DNA of 64,000 bases from the NCBI GenBank assembly GCA_013399305.1, contig VXAI01000273.1:1-64000 (forward strand). Direction: 5' to 3'. The notes beneath the pieces are model-generated. The model was not told the DNA's origin. It worked only from the letters and a program-made list of their open reading frames with translations, and did no database searches. How positions within the stretch are numbered: position 1 is the stretch's first letter; every line of letters starts with the position of its first letter. This DNA is from Rostratula benghalensis (taxonomy: Eukaryota > Chordata > Aves > Charadriiformes > Rostratulidae). The position numbers and the translations under genes are program-made. Shown here in pieces: positions 52,243-64,000 of the stretch.

Positions 52243-52640
52243 TCACAGAATGATAGAATGCCTGAGGCTGGAAGGGACCTCTGGGGGTCACCTTGTCCAA
52301 CCACCCTGCTCAAGCAGGACCACCTAAAGCCAGCTCCCCAAGACTATGTTCAGATAGGTTTTGAATATCTCCAAGGATGGAGACTCCACAACCTCCCTGG
52401 GCAACTTGTGCCAGTGCTCAGTCATTCTCACAGTAAGAGTGCATTTCCTTATGTTTAGGAGGAGCCTCCTGTGTTTCAGTTTGTGCCCATTACCCTGTCA
52501 CTGGGCATAACTGAAAAGAGCCTGGCCTCATTATCTTTACATCCTCCCTGCAAATATTTGTACACATCAATGAAATCTCCTCCCTGGCTTTCTCTTTTCC
52601 AGGGTGCACAACCCCATCTCATAGAAGGGAGAGTCTAGTC
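52243..52640 (-). mobile_element. Old CR1 LINE 3' fragment
   Basis: The plus strand reads AATCACAGAATGATAGAATG followed by GGCTGGAAGGGACCTCTGG and GTCCAACC, which is the reverse complement of an avian CR1 3' end, and CR1-like sequence continues (CAACCTCCCTGGGCAACTTG, CCAGTGCTCAGTCATTCTCAC, AATCTCCTCCCTGG). The element is on the minus strand, about 400 bp long, and 5'-truncated. No long open ORF2 frame remains, so it is older and more decayed than the copy at 16,354, and from its 3' sequence it belongs to a different CR1 subfamily. Confidence 0.92.
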
Positions 52641-53248
52641 CTTTAATCGTCTTGGCAATTGAAGTGATGAAGGTCGTAGTCTTGGACTCCATGTTATAAG
52701 CAAAATAGTCTTGGAAAAATACATGACAAATACAGACAATTTGATATATTAGAAAGAGACATCCAGCCTACTTTAAATGCAGACTTCTCTATGCAGATGT
52801 CTGTACCCATTACTAGGTTCCAAGTTAAGAAACACAGATTTCTTTTTATTGCTAGCCTTTTACAAATCATTTAATATATCTATGCCTCAGTTTTCCCCTC
52901 TGTAAAAAGAAAGTACTACCTTGATTTGCAAAGTCCTTTGCAAGCGTAGAATGAAAAGTTCTATTGAAAACTAAGTATTACTGTCAAAATATCAGGAAGA
53001 TAAAATTAATATTCATAATATGACAGAAATATTTTCTTTGAAATGTGGGAGACAGATGCTAATACATAGCAAAAAGCTCTGTGGCTATATTTAAAAATGG
53101 AGTGATATCGAGAAGGAATGTCAGGGAAAGTAGACATTTATCATTTTCTACATATTTACTTCTGACTATATAATCACATATAATCATTTTGCCCAGAAAG
53201 TACATACTATAAAATATTGGTATGATAATCTCTAAAGAAAGTCACATT
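52641..53248. other. AT-rich unique sequence, no gene seen
   Basis: No gene or repeat was recognised between the CR1 fragment and the A-rich tract. Confidence 0.55.
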
Positions 53249-53293
53249 AAGAAAAAGAAAAAAAAAAAAAGAAAAAGAAAAAGAAAAAAGGAG
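53249..53293. repeat. A-rich (GAAAAA)n simple repeat
   Basis: GAAAAA units surround an uninterrupted A run, giving a purine-only tract of about 45 bases. The Phe/Ser-rich minus-strand frame across it is an artefact of the repeat. Confidence 0.85.
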
Positions 53294-54721
53294 AAGAATC
53301 ATTAGTCCAGCATAAACCACACACATATACAATACTTCCTCTTTATCTGCTGAGTCAAAAGGGACATCCCTACTACTGACACAGCATCCTTGAAAAGCCA
53401 GGCTGCCATGACAATTAGGACAGAGCATTAAAAGAATCATATTTGGATTGGGTTCTGTGGGTTCTGGCATGCTTTGGAGGACTGGTGGGTTTGTTTCAGT
53501 TTTTTAAATAATTTTTTTTAATATCGTCTCTCTGTACACTCATCTTCTACTTTGCTTGGTATCATATAAATTTTTTGCTCTTTAACTTTTAAGTTCTGCT
53601 CTCTCTACCCTTCTTTTACTCAATTCTTGCTAACTGAATTTAAATTGCTCTGTAGTTCCGGATGAAATTCTGAAGCCATCATGTCTGAGCTTCTCAGCAA
53701 TAAGTACTAGGAAAAGTTATTCTAAGAGCAAGATCCTTAGAAACAAATGTATTTATTCCAACCTCTGGAATAAATATGTCTTTAAAATTGCACTCCGCAC
53801 TGCAAATCTGCTTGTGCCTGTCAGTCACTGGAATGTTGTTTTTTTGAAGAGGACCCTGGTTATTATGGAAGCAGGAAGTTTCTGGTTGTTATAAAATCAT
53901 TCATACACAAACCGATAAGCTCAGACTGCATTTCAGTGGCCCTATGCTGTTTCTGTAACCATTCAGAATACACCTGGACCAGTTTTGGCATCAAAGCTGC
54001 ATCTCCCCTGAAAATCTGCGCTAACAAGAGGTGCTATCACCAATTAGTTATTGGACAACAGAATATAGAACATTATTGCAATTTGTCCAACCCAAAGCCT
54101 GTATCAAGTAGCGTGTCTTGTGTTTGCACTGGTTCAAGAGATGCATAGGACTATGGTTAATTTAATAATCTATAAAATTCTAATAACTCCGTATACATCA
54201 AAATAAATTTATGTTCAATTGTCTTAATAAACCACTGCTTACTACATATAAAATTTGAAGCTTTGGTATCTTTAAAGTAAGTTACCCAGTGGGCTACCTG
54301 TGCTATGAATAACATTTACATTACAGATACTGACTTCTTGAATGAAGAATGAGGTCTTCATTATAAGCTATGAAAATATCATGTTACCTAAAACCTAAGG
54401 AGGCCATGTTTTCAATTTAAAGCTACAAAGCATAAAAAAGTAAAAATATTTTAATAGCCTATATCATTCATAAATCTATGACCAAATATAGGAATGTATG
54501 TGCATATTTAAATTACGAAACTTTGAAAAATTCCTAAGGTGTAACCATTGAATGGGGAGAAAAGTCTGGGTGCTTCTTTGCATTTCTTCAAAATTTCTCT
54601 CCATGTTGACAGATTGCCCTATGGTTGTGTTTTCCAAAATGCAGAGACCCTCACCCATCTGATGCTAATAATCAATGCTCTGATATTACTGAATTGCTCT
54701 CTACCTTCTACTATATAACCT
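53294..54721. other. Unique sequence, no gene confirmed
   Basis: The minus strand at about 53330-53470 has a short open stretch with several Cys, but it runs into the simple repeat and has no recognised motif. Nothing else was seen. Confidence 0.5.
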
Positions 54722-54739
54722 AAAAAAAAAAAAAAAAAA
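54722..54739. repeat. Poly-A run (A18)
   Basis: A run of 18 A is followed by GTGCAGTTGC. It is a simple homopolymer. Confidence 0.85.
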
Positions 54740-57700
54740 GTGCAGTTGCATTAAGTGGATGGCAGCTCTGTATAGCGGAACATTTGCCCATGTGTCTTTT
54801 CAAATCAGCAGACAGAACAGAATCCATTTTCTCTGCTTTTTCAATCCTCTGCATCCTCCTTAGACACTTATAGCAGAGTTGACAAAAGTGATCATAAATC
54901 TATCACTCTTGAAGACTATGACAACCACAATGAATATTAAGAGTGCGATCTTATATATGAGATACAATTAACAAAAAAACTTGAAATGAGGAATGTCAAA
55001 ATTCAGTACAGATATTAAAAAACCCACCATGCCCTGGGAATGAAATCTAATCATTCTACAGCAAACTCTCAAGTAAACTGTGTGAGCTTCACAGGATAAG
55101 GCCACTAGAATACAGGCCTTGGATAGGGAGATGAGCTGGTTGAACAAAGAGTACTGGTTCTTCTCTGAAGCAAATGTCAGTCAGCACTACTTCTGGCATG
55201 TTGCTGAGCACTCTGTTTCTTGTCCACTGCAAGCTGTATTAAGACCACCAGATCAATTTCATATAATTAACAGAGCTGAATTCAAAGTGTAAACATTCAG
55301 TCATTGCCAAAGTAATCTGGGTTAAACTATTGGCTTTTTCAATTTGGCTTTGCCTAATAACACAATCAAAAGAAAGAAAAATATGCCACTCCTTCAGTAA
55401 TCCTCAGGGTTCCACACATTGGGAACCATTTTTCTGGAACATCTAGCACGATTCTCCCATCCATTTAGCAGTATTAGGAGAGGCAAGGGATCACAGCCAG
55501 TTATTTGGAATCTTGCCTATTTACAAATCCATATTTGTCTAACCAGGCTGCTGCTGGTACCACAATTCAGAATACAGTAAGAAGTCGATACAGATTAAAA
55601 CTCTCCCAAGTTTCCCACTGACTTGAGATGAGTCCTTGCTCCCATGTGTTTAAGTCACCTTTCAAAAATGCTCACTAACTTCCAAGAAACTTGGAAAATA
55701 TCATGCTATCTTAAAAGGACATCAAACTTTTCCATTTTATTATTCTTGTATAATTAAATATTTAATCTGATATCTACATAGTGACATCTAGAAATTTAAT
55801 ACATTTGTCTTCACTGGAGCACATAAAAAGTCTAGTTTAACTCACCTCAAAATTCTAAGTGAAAAGTCTACCTTAGCACTCAGATAAAAAATAAATACTA
55901 GATAATAAAGTTAGAACTATATTTATGACATATTTTAATTTGGAGAAGAGCATTTTAAAATAAAATAATGAGGTGTTTTGCTATTACTTATGCAAACCAA
56001 ATGGCATTGTGTCCATTCAAATAAGAATGGAAAGTAAGACTACGCAAGATATGACTCACATGAGATTAACTTGAAAAAGGGAAACAACGAAATATATAAA
56101 AAACATTATTTTCTTTTTAATGTCATAAACCTCACCATTGTTAAGGAGCATAACATCTTTAAAATTCTAATATTTAGGAACTGCCAACAGTTCCCAACTG
56201 CAACACTTACATTGGTCAAGTCCCACCACTGATGGTGGCTGCTGCAGAAGACCTTCATTTATAAGCAATTAGAGTGGCTTGCCTCTCCAGAAATTTTGCT
56301 CCCCCCTTGATTAATTAGGCATGGTTTACATCTGAGAACGATGACTTGTGTATTACTTAAAGCTACTGTTCACATTACATATTCTACAGCAACAGATCAA
56401 ATCCTTCTAAAAATCCAAAGCATGTCTCCCTCTCTCACATTAAACTACCACAAGTAACAGCTACATGAGGAATTAATTGTGACCCTATATGAAGATCAAA
56501 GTCAATACCAGGAATACACACACATTTACTTGCTAACTTCATGAAATTATCTTCTTAGTATGTGAAACAGGCATTCAAATATTCACAACTGTTTTTTTCT
56601 TCTAATCAGCTTTTTTTCTTGAAGTTTGCTTCAAGAAGGCCTCTCTGAGCAGCATTCACTGATGAGAGCTTGTGGTAGTTGCTTAAAGTATGCTAATCCT
56701 CAACTACCAGCATAGCATATTCTTTTAAGGGGCAACAAAATCACTTAGGCAGGAGTCTGAAGAGGCATAATCACCAATGCTCTCCCATGAATACAGGCTC
56801 CATCAGATGTCAGTGCAGAAATATTTATTTTTCAAATTTACAATTGGATTAACTTTCCTAAAAATCTGTGTCTTTAGTATAATTTGAAAAAGAGATGTCA
56901 ACACTTTATTCTCAGTAGGTAAAAAGCTATTTCATCTTGAAAAAGAATGACAAACACTAGCAAACTCTTTTGCGGTTTAAAAACTCCTGTCTCTGCACAT
57001 TACTCTTTCACAGAAAAAAAAAATATCAAAAAAATAAAAATCTCTGTTTTACTCTGTACACAAGGCTGCAACTAATTACAAGAAGAGACAGATGCTGAGT
57101 AGCCTTAAGGCTTTCCCTGCCACCACAGTGAGTCTGTGCGCTAGTCAACAAGCAGGTAGTGAGTGAACTCAAATGCTATCTGACAAGGCAGCAGATCCCA
57201 TCACCTAGGGTTAGAATACAGACAAGCAACTCCGTGTTCAAAAGTAAAGACAGAAAAATTTCAAGCAGATTGTTTCTGACAGAAATCATATCACAGCCGC
57301 ACTTTCTGACAAAGTCTACGCGAATGAAACTATACACTTTCTGTTTCCCATCTTCCCCTTTAAGAAACAGCCAGTATTTCAAAGGTACATCGAAGGTGAC
57401 AGCTCAATGCACAATGGTTAGCAAGTTCTTCTGTGCTTGTTTGCTCTTTGGAGATATTAGGAAACCTCTACTGCTTATCTAGGGGGTAATATAAGATTGT
57501 CCCACTTATTTCTAATCAGTCTTTATTTCCTAAACACTTCCAACTTCCTCATAGATGTGAAGGATCAGTTTCGTGGAGGCATGGAGAAAATTCACAAGGC
57601 TATGTGGAAGCTTTACAGATGTTGCATCATCCTAAAAAGGAAAGTTAGCAAAAAGATAAAACCTGGCTATAATTGCCAATATAGTTTCCGCTGCAAGACA

Positions 57701-60700
57701 AACAAAATTTCTTAGGAATGCACCAGCTGAATCCTAGCAGAAAATTTGGTTATTAGCTTTAAAAGATTTTTTTTTTCCCTCCCTCTACAATAACCATAAT
57801 CTACATGTTAAAGGAAATTGTGTGCATTTTTTAAGCGTTGCAAATCTCTGCAAAGTAACATATTTGAACAGTTTTCTTGCTTTCCACCCAGAAAGGATTG
57901 AATTGATCTAGATTGATTTGGCTGTTTCACTCTGAGTAATGTCAAAACAAGACAGGAGAAATACAGTGTTCAATGGAGCACATCAGATTTTATGTACATA
58001 GGTTCTAGCAGTGCTGCAGATTTTGACCTGCAAGCTGGGCATTTGCTCCCAATGGCCCGTGAAAACCCCTAGGGAAGTTTTTGGGCTTTACTGACTAGCA
58101 TTGCAAATACCACTTTATTTTGCTGAACACCAGTATTTTCCAACCTTAAAAAATTAAACAGAGAATATGAAGCATGCTTGCTAACCCTGCGGTATCATTA
58201 AAACACTGGTGAATGAGGCATTCATTTCTAAATATTCCTTTTAGCAGAACAGGATATACACACTGATAATTACCACAGATGAGAGAGAATTGCAAAGAGG
58301 AGAAGTAAAGAACATCAAACATTACAGACAGAACATGCTCGTCCTGTGTTAAGGGTATTCTGGACTTCACATTTCCTTTGTTTCCATTCATTTTAGGAAA
58401 GACATTAATGGTGTTTAATACTGAGAATTTGCAGCATGGATACTTTAGCATTACTAAAATGACTATTGCAACATGTTTTGATTGAGATTATACTAGAAAA
58501 CTAGTAGCATGGAATATGGAAAAATATGTTTGGGTGTCTTCTTGTTGGACTCAGTCAATTTTGTAGCATTCCCTACTGCGTAGCATGCTGATTTCTGTTT
58601 AATGTGTTGGCTTCAATCATAAATAAATTTATGTGGCTTGGGATGTATTACCTTCCACACAGAACAATGCTATAATTTACATAATTTTCTAAATTATTTA
58701 ATTTTTACAATAGTCGCTGATAGATATTTCTAGAGATTAGAGCTATTAGAACTATATTACCAGTAGTAGTATCCAATTATATAGTTCTGCAATAAATTTC
58801 ATTCCTTGTTAGTGGTAATAATTTGCCTTTAAAAGTCTAGTTAGCAAGACTACGCTTATTAGATGGAAACTTATCATACTATAGATTCTTTAGTCAACTC
58901 CTTCAAAGTGATCACTGCTCACCGATACAGTAACAGTAGTGTCATACAGTTTATGAACAATTTACAAGCAGAATTTGGGGCCAGTCGTGTACATCATGTG
59001 TAGATCTGAGTGTCCTGCCTGAGGTTATGAAAGACCTACAGCCCACTTCTCTCTATTTAAAAGAAATTTGAAGAACCAAGAAGAGAATAAGCATAATCTG
59101 CATTAGTAATATATTCTGCCAAATTATTTTCCCCATTTCATCTATCAAACTTTTTGAATCTCTGCTAGGGAAATCAACAAGCAGTCTGAAAGCTGGGGGA
59201 CTGGGAGACAACTTTTGTATTGAGAAAGTGACCAAGAAAAGTTAACCCAAACCTTGATGATTCCAGAACTCTGGTACCTCAAACTTAGCATACAGTTTAA
59301 TTCATGCATGCAAACCCTGAATTTAAGGACACTTAGGTTTTAGACCTTTCAGATTAAATGAATGGTTGGCTGACTTAAATAATAATAATAATAAGCTCTT
59401 TCTATAATCAAATGAGCTGCCTGGTCTCTGTGACGTTATTATATCATGAGCGCCTGAACATCATGAGTTCTTCTTGATTAATGTGACTAGCCAGGAAGGC
59501 GACATTCACAGAAGGATGAAAATTTCAAGTGAAAATTGCAATATTACAAAAGAAAATGACTAATTTAGCTCAGTCACTCAGTTACTCTCAGTTACTCCAG
59601 ACATACAGTAGGACGAAAAATCTGCTTCAAACACGAGCTCCTTTTCTACTCTTTCCTCCTGATTCTTGGAATAAAAGCCATTAGTTCATCCATCCTTAGG
59701 TATGAGACCAATTTTTTTAAGAAGCATTGGACAACTGTACACAGGCAAGTCCTTATGTATTTGAGACAAGGTTTCTACAAGTTTGGGAACATTTTGTAGA
59801 AGCTGAGCAGAAATTATGTGCATTTGGTAAGAGAAGTAGTTAAGTGTCCTTTATTGAACACAGCAAAAGCTTAATTAGTTTTTTAACTATAGCTGTGGTC
59901 TTGTAATACAATCAGGAAAAAAAGTGTAGCATCAGATCATTCCTTGCTTTTGTTGCAAAAAGACAGGTAGAGATCAGGGCTTCCACAGGGAGGTGACCTT
60001 TGCCTGGTAGGAATTTGTCGGTACTGAAACTCAGCAGAATCCAGAAGGAAATAGTAGTGTTAAATGAATACCTCCATCCAGCAAGTTTCCTAATGTTCAC
60101 TGATTACAGTCCCTATAGAATTAGTGATTTTTAATGAAAGAAAGACACCAGGTTACTAGAGACCCTGTGTTGAGTTTTATCAGATCCAGTGATTTTTTCT
60201 TCTGTTGGGTTCAATTATCTGAACTACAAAATCAGAATTGTGTTATCTAAGACTGATCTCCAAGAAAAGCCTTCTTTGCACATGAGAACAGAGAAGGCTG
60301 CATGCAACAGACATAAGTTTTTAAGAAGCTTGAAAATAATTTTCATTTTAAAGTATATTTTGAAAATGTACTTTTAAAATTTAAATACACTAGAAAGGAT
60401 ATATATTTATCGTATTGTGAACTTTAAGAGAAACCACGAAGAGGGAGACATGTCAAAAAGCATCTAGCTGTCTCTTTGCAAAAGAGAAATAGAAGAGTTT
60501 TAAGAAATAATTTAATGGCTCCATAACTTTTTTTTTTCCTTCCCAAGAAAAGTAAGTTAGGCCTGAAAGGAATATCTCATTTACCAAGAATAACATGGAT
60601 GTAATACTGATACTTAAGTACTTTTAAAATACTTCAGAAATTGTAGCCTCATCTCCACTGTTTTGTGCTTTCATAAACTTCTACCTACTTAAAGGATATT

Positions 60701-61814
60701 TTGATAGTAACATTAGTCTGAATTCTCTCTCTGGATTGCCTAAGGGCCCAGAAGTCACACAAGCTATAAAGCAGCACAAGTGGGTTGAGCACAGGTACTC
60801 CTGAGAATCTAAAATAAAATTTAAAAGCGTACCCTAGATGTACTCAAAAGTGCTTATCTCTGCATTAAGATCTTGTTTAAGGATGCTATGCGCCCCTACA
60901 TAAATAATTCACTCAGAGTGTTGTCTCTGCAGATGAAAATATACATGCATTGTCTCTAAATTTGATGATAAAGCCTTGTTGTAAGGAATATAATGGCCAT
61001 TTTAAAATAATTATTATTAGTGGGGAAAAAAAGAAACCAGCACAAGAACCAGACTTTTGGTTCTGCTAAGATAACTAGTATGATAAATACACAAATTGTG
61101 GAATTCTGTGTTGTTTCAGTGTAGCTAATGAAAGAAGGTAAGGGTTTGGTTTTTTCTTATCTCTGCTGTTTCTAATTAGCTGTTGCTAGTAAGTTCATAC
61201 AATTAAAGGATTTTTTGTGCATCAGGTGCTTACAAGGGCAGGAACTTTGCTTTAGTACACATTTGTGAAGTGCTTTGTGTACTTCTGGTCCTTTAAAAAA
61301 TAAACAGCACTAGTATGCTTCATTTAACATATCTAAAAATATTTTTCCCTCAGGAATAGCAAGCAGGCACCCTGTAGCTGGCCACGAGGCCAATACTGTG
61401 TAATGTACACAGACATTGAGGATTCTCTCTCTACATATCACTGACCATTGCTATGATCTCTAACTCTTACTTAAAGCTGTACTACATTGGGAAATGGTTA
61501 TTCCAGTAACTAATAATCAGTATTTGGCACTATGACTATATAAATCCAGACCAAGCCATAGACATTTTGACATAAAACAGTTATATAACATGGCTTTTTT
61601 TCTCAAACGAGATCCTTGGCTAAAAACACCCAATGATGACTTTTTAAATTAAAGATAAATATATATTTGTATATAAAAGGCAAAAAAATCATATATAAAG
61701 GTATGGTGCGTATAAACATAACAACTTATATACTTTTCTGACAAGGAACACGCCAAAAAAGCAGTATTGTTAAACTATAACTTCCACAGTTCCCTTTGCT
61801 TCCTTATCACTGAC
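54740..61814. other. AT-rich unique sequence, no gene seen
   Basis: No recognisable exon, RNA gene or known repeat was found in these 7 kb. A short (AAT)n run lies at 59378-59394. Frames of up to 107 codons (57159-57482 plus; 58146-58451 minus) have no recognised motif. Confidence 0.55.
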
Positions 61815-61985
61815 ATTGTTTGCGGCTCCTGCTCATGTTGCCCTTCGGGGCACTGGCCATCGGCAGAGGCCGGCTGTTCCTTTTATGAACAGGAGATTTG
61901 CTATACGGCCTCTCCTGAAGAAAGTTTGATCATCATTGACAGTTGCCCTGCTGCTCTCAGAAGTGCCAGGAGGAAGAGCTGAGGG
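61815..61985. other. CpG-rich pocket with a cysteine-rich open frame
   Basis: Five CpGs fall within about 90 bases (61820-61910), unusual for the surroundings. On the plus strand a frame ending in TGA at 61980-61982 reads through it with a cysteine cluster (VCGSCSCCPSGHWPS) and an acidic/hydrophobic middle (PEESLIIIDSCP). The minus strand also has an open frame over most of it. It may be an exon, a conserved element or a relic of an older repeat. No family was recognised. Confidence 0.25.
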
Positions 61986-64000
61986 GCAGACAACTTACAG
62001 ATATAAAGCCATTTCCATAAACAATGCCCACAAATCCTGCCTCTAGAAACACATGAGCAGTGCAACATTTATAGAACTAGCGTGGCTTTTGTATGAGGAA
62101 AACAGCATAAGCATTGATTTTGCATCTCAGTTGCTTTTGTTGGATAATCATTAGACTACATGTTTTCTAGGAGAAACTTTCCTGATATTCAGAGAGCATC
62201 TAGTCAGGTATTTGTTATTTGTTCAGGAGATGCTGTTTAAAACAAAAATCCAAGAGCAAAACTAAGCTAATGAATGAAGCTGCATAAAGACATTTTAATT
62301 ATACGAGACAAATTCCACTCACCCTGAGCCGTACTCATGACTCACAATTACTCCTAAAGGGAGAAAAGCATAGATAAGATTTCATTTTATATTTTTAATA
62401 GATAAATGAGAAGAATCACCAAGAGGCTTCCCTAAGAAGTTTTTATAACTGGACATGGATTCTCCATGAGGAGCCACTCAATGGGGAACGGCAGGAAATG
62501 TCTGCTTCAGATCTCCTAAAGCACATGAGGTACGCCCTACCCTCAATTAGCAATAGCTATATTTCAAATAAGTTGAAACAAAACGGCAATGCACTGCAAT
62601 CTTACCACTAAAGAAGACAAAACCATACGCATCCTCTGTCTCAAAGCAACAGGATGAGGGTGCAGAGAAAAGAAGAGAGAAGTGGAATTAAGAGCAATTT
62701 TACCAGGCTTTAGTAGTAGTAGTCAAACTACTGAGCACACAGGCCAATACAAAGGAGATATACGTAAACCATAATCCTGTAATACATGTTCTGCAGGTGA
62801 ACTGCTGTTCAAACATGGATCTCCCTAACTTCTTCAGGATTCTTTGGGACAAGGTAAAAGTCAGTCACATTACAGATCCTATGTCTAACTTTCTAGATCA
62901 TGTTTATGAGCTCAATTATAATTTTTTTAAAATATAGCTCAATTGAGTAAAACATGCTGTATATTTTTCTTCACTATACAAGTAAAAGTTTACCGAATCA
63001 ATATCCAGCAATGTGTTGGGGACACTCTGTCCCATATACTAGAATTACTTGTTCACTGTTGTTTGCTTTCCAGTATTACCTGTAACTTATTCACCAAACA
63101 AAATAAAAAGACAAACATTTGTTTGAAATAAACATTATCTCAATTGTACACAACTTTACAGGAAAAAAGTACAGGATTAAAACTAGTTTCACTAACGTCT
63201 AAGAAAAGTGGTTTATAGCTTTTGAGTATTTAATGAATTAAGTCTTGGGTTTGTTGTTAAACATGATTTTTAGCCACATTGAAAATTGTTTCTTGGTAAT
63301 AATAGGTTTTCAAGCAAATGCTGCCTTTTTTTTTTTTTTTCATTTTCTTTCTCTCATCAGCTGCTATTTTGTTTCTCTTTTTGTCTCCAGCTGTTCGTGT
63401 TATTACTTGCTTAATTTTTCCTTTTTCTCTTGTGATCTTCCCTCCCTCCAGGTGTTTCAATTTCAACTGTTCTATTTTGTGGTAGATTTCTCAAGCAGGG
63501 ATTTGTTTCCATCATGTCGGTAGGTTTTGTGTGTTTATTGTTGTTACTTTAAATTAAAACAATCTGATCAGATCATTGTCATTCCTGTTAGAGTGGTGTT
63601 TTTTTTTTTCATAAATATACATGAGATTAATATGTGGCTGAACACAGCTTTGTTTTACAGCATATTTTCAGCTTGCTTTTTATTGGTTACAATCTCAAGA
63701 AAACATACCATCAGCTCATCAAAATCAACATGTTGTAGGAATTTACATTTAAGAATTATGTTAACATGTTAGCAAATAATTTTTCCTCTCTCTCTGCACA
63801 TGTAAGTGATGATCTGCAGACTGGAAACTGTATTCATGCTAAGTAAACGCCACAAGCAGAATAAAAACTGCACAAGGTACGTGACAAAGATGCTGTCTAC
63901 AAAAGCTATTTCATCCTGTAGCAGTGGGAAAATCCATTCAGTAACCAATTCTTTAGCTTTGGTCTAAGCCTACTTAGGTAAGCTTCGTGCAGCATGGTAC
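61986..64000. other. AT-rich unique sequence, no gene seen
   Basis: No gene or known repeat was recognised. A T15 run is at 63326-63340, inside a pyrimidine-rich stretch that makes hydrophobic artefact frames. Confidence 0.55.

Noticed and set aside
52147..52458. Plus-strand 103-codon frame
   Set aside because: It runs antisense through the old CR1 fragment.
53207..53470. Minus-strand frame with several cysteines
   Set aside because: It continues into the GAAAAA simple repeat and has no recognised domain.
1..64000. tRNA, rRNA, CRISPR arrays or bacterial operons
   Set aside because: None was seen; no regularly spaced direct repeats with spacers and no bacterial-type gene packing.

Overview
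This looks like nuclear DNA from a bird, most likely a neoavian species. Three 5'-truncated CR1 LINE fragments end in the avian CR1 3' tail. One solo-LTR-like fragment resembles an LTR family I associate with neoavian genomes. I saw no mammalian Alu, B1 or L1 sequence and no bacterial gene organisation. The DNA is AT-rich throughout, with homopolymers, microsatellites and one 74-base assembly gap. The species cannot be told from the window.

Layout. Bases 1-460 are a GC- and CpG-rich patch at the window edge. It holds a 38-codon frame in a strong Kozak context, a perfect 11-bp inverted repeat built from two CRE-like half-palindromes, and two plausible splice donors. It could be a promoter or first exon, or an unrecognised repeat. 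From about 460 to 16,000 the DNA is unique and AT-rich, with a POU-like/palindromic cluster near 8,580 and a GC-richer pocket at 14,040-14,400. Two minus-strand CR1 fragments lie at 16,036-16,130 and 16,354-16,792; the second keeps an open frame for the end of the CR1 reverse transcriptase. Next come a 16-copy ATTCT microsatellite (19,036-19,115), a run of 37 G at the end of a 69-base all-purine tract (23,406-23,474), the LTR fragment (26,433-26,778), a GC-richer segment with long open frames that may be retroelement-derived (31,094-31,510), and the gap (32,265-32,338). The right half has two perfect hairpins (35,947 and 42,299), a possible conserved non-coding element (46,780-47,080), a 137-codon minus-strand open frame behind a good splice acceptor (51,214-51,624), an old CR1 (52,243-52,640), and a small CpG-rich pocket with a cysteine-rich frame (61,815-61,985).

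No gene product was recognised with confidence. The longest stop-free frames are 100-140 codons, close to what chance gives in a window this size. The best reading is a gene desert or the inside of a very large intron. If 1-460 is a first exon of a plus-strand gene, the rest may be its first intron. The candidate exons are offered at low confidence. I found no convincing undescribed biological system; the most unusual sequence objects are the G37/polypurine tract, the ATTCT array and the CRE-like inverted repeat in the edge CpG patch.
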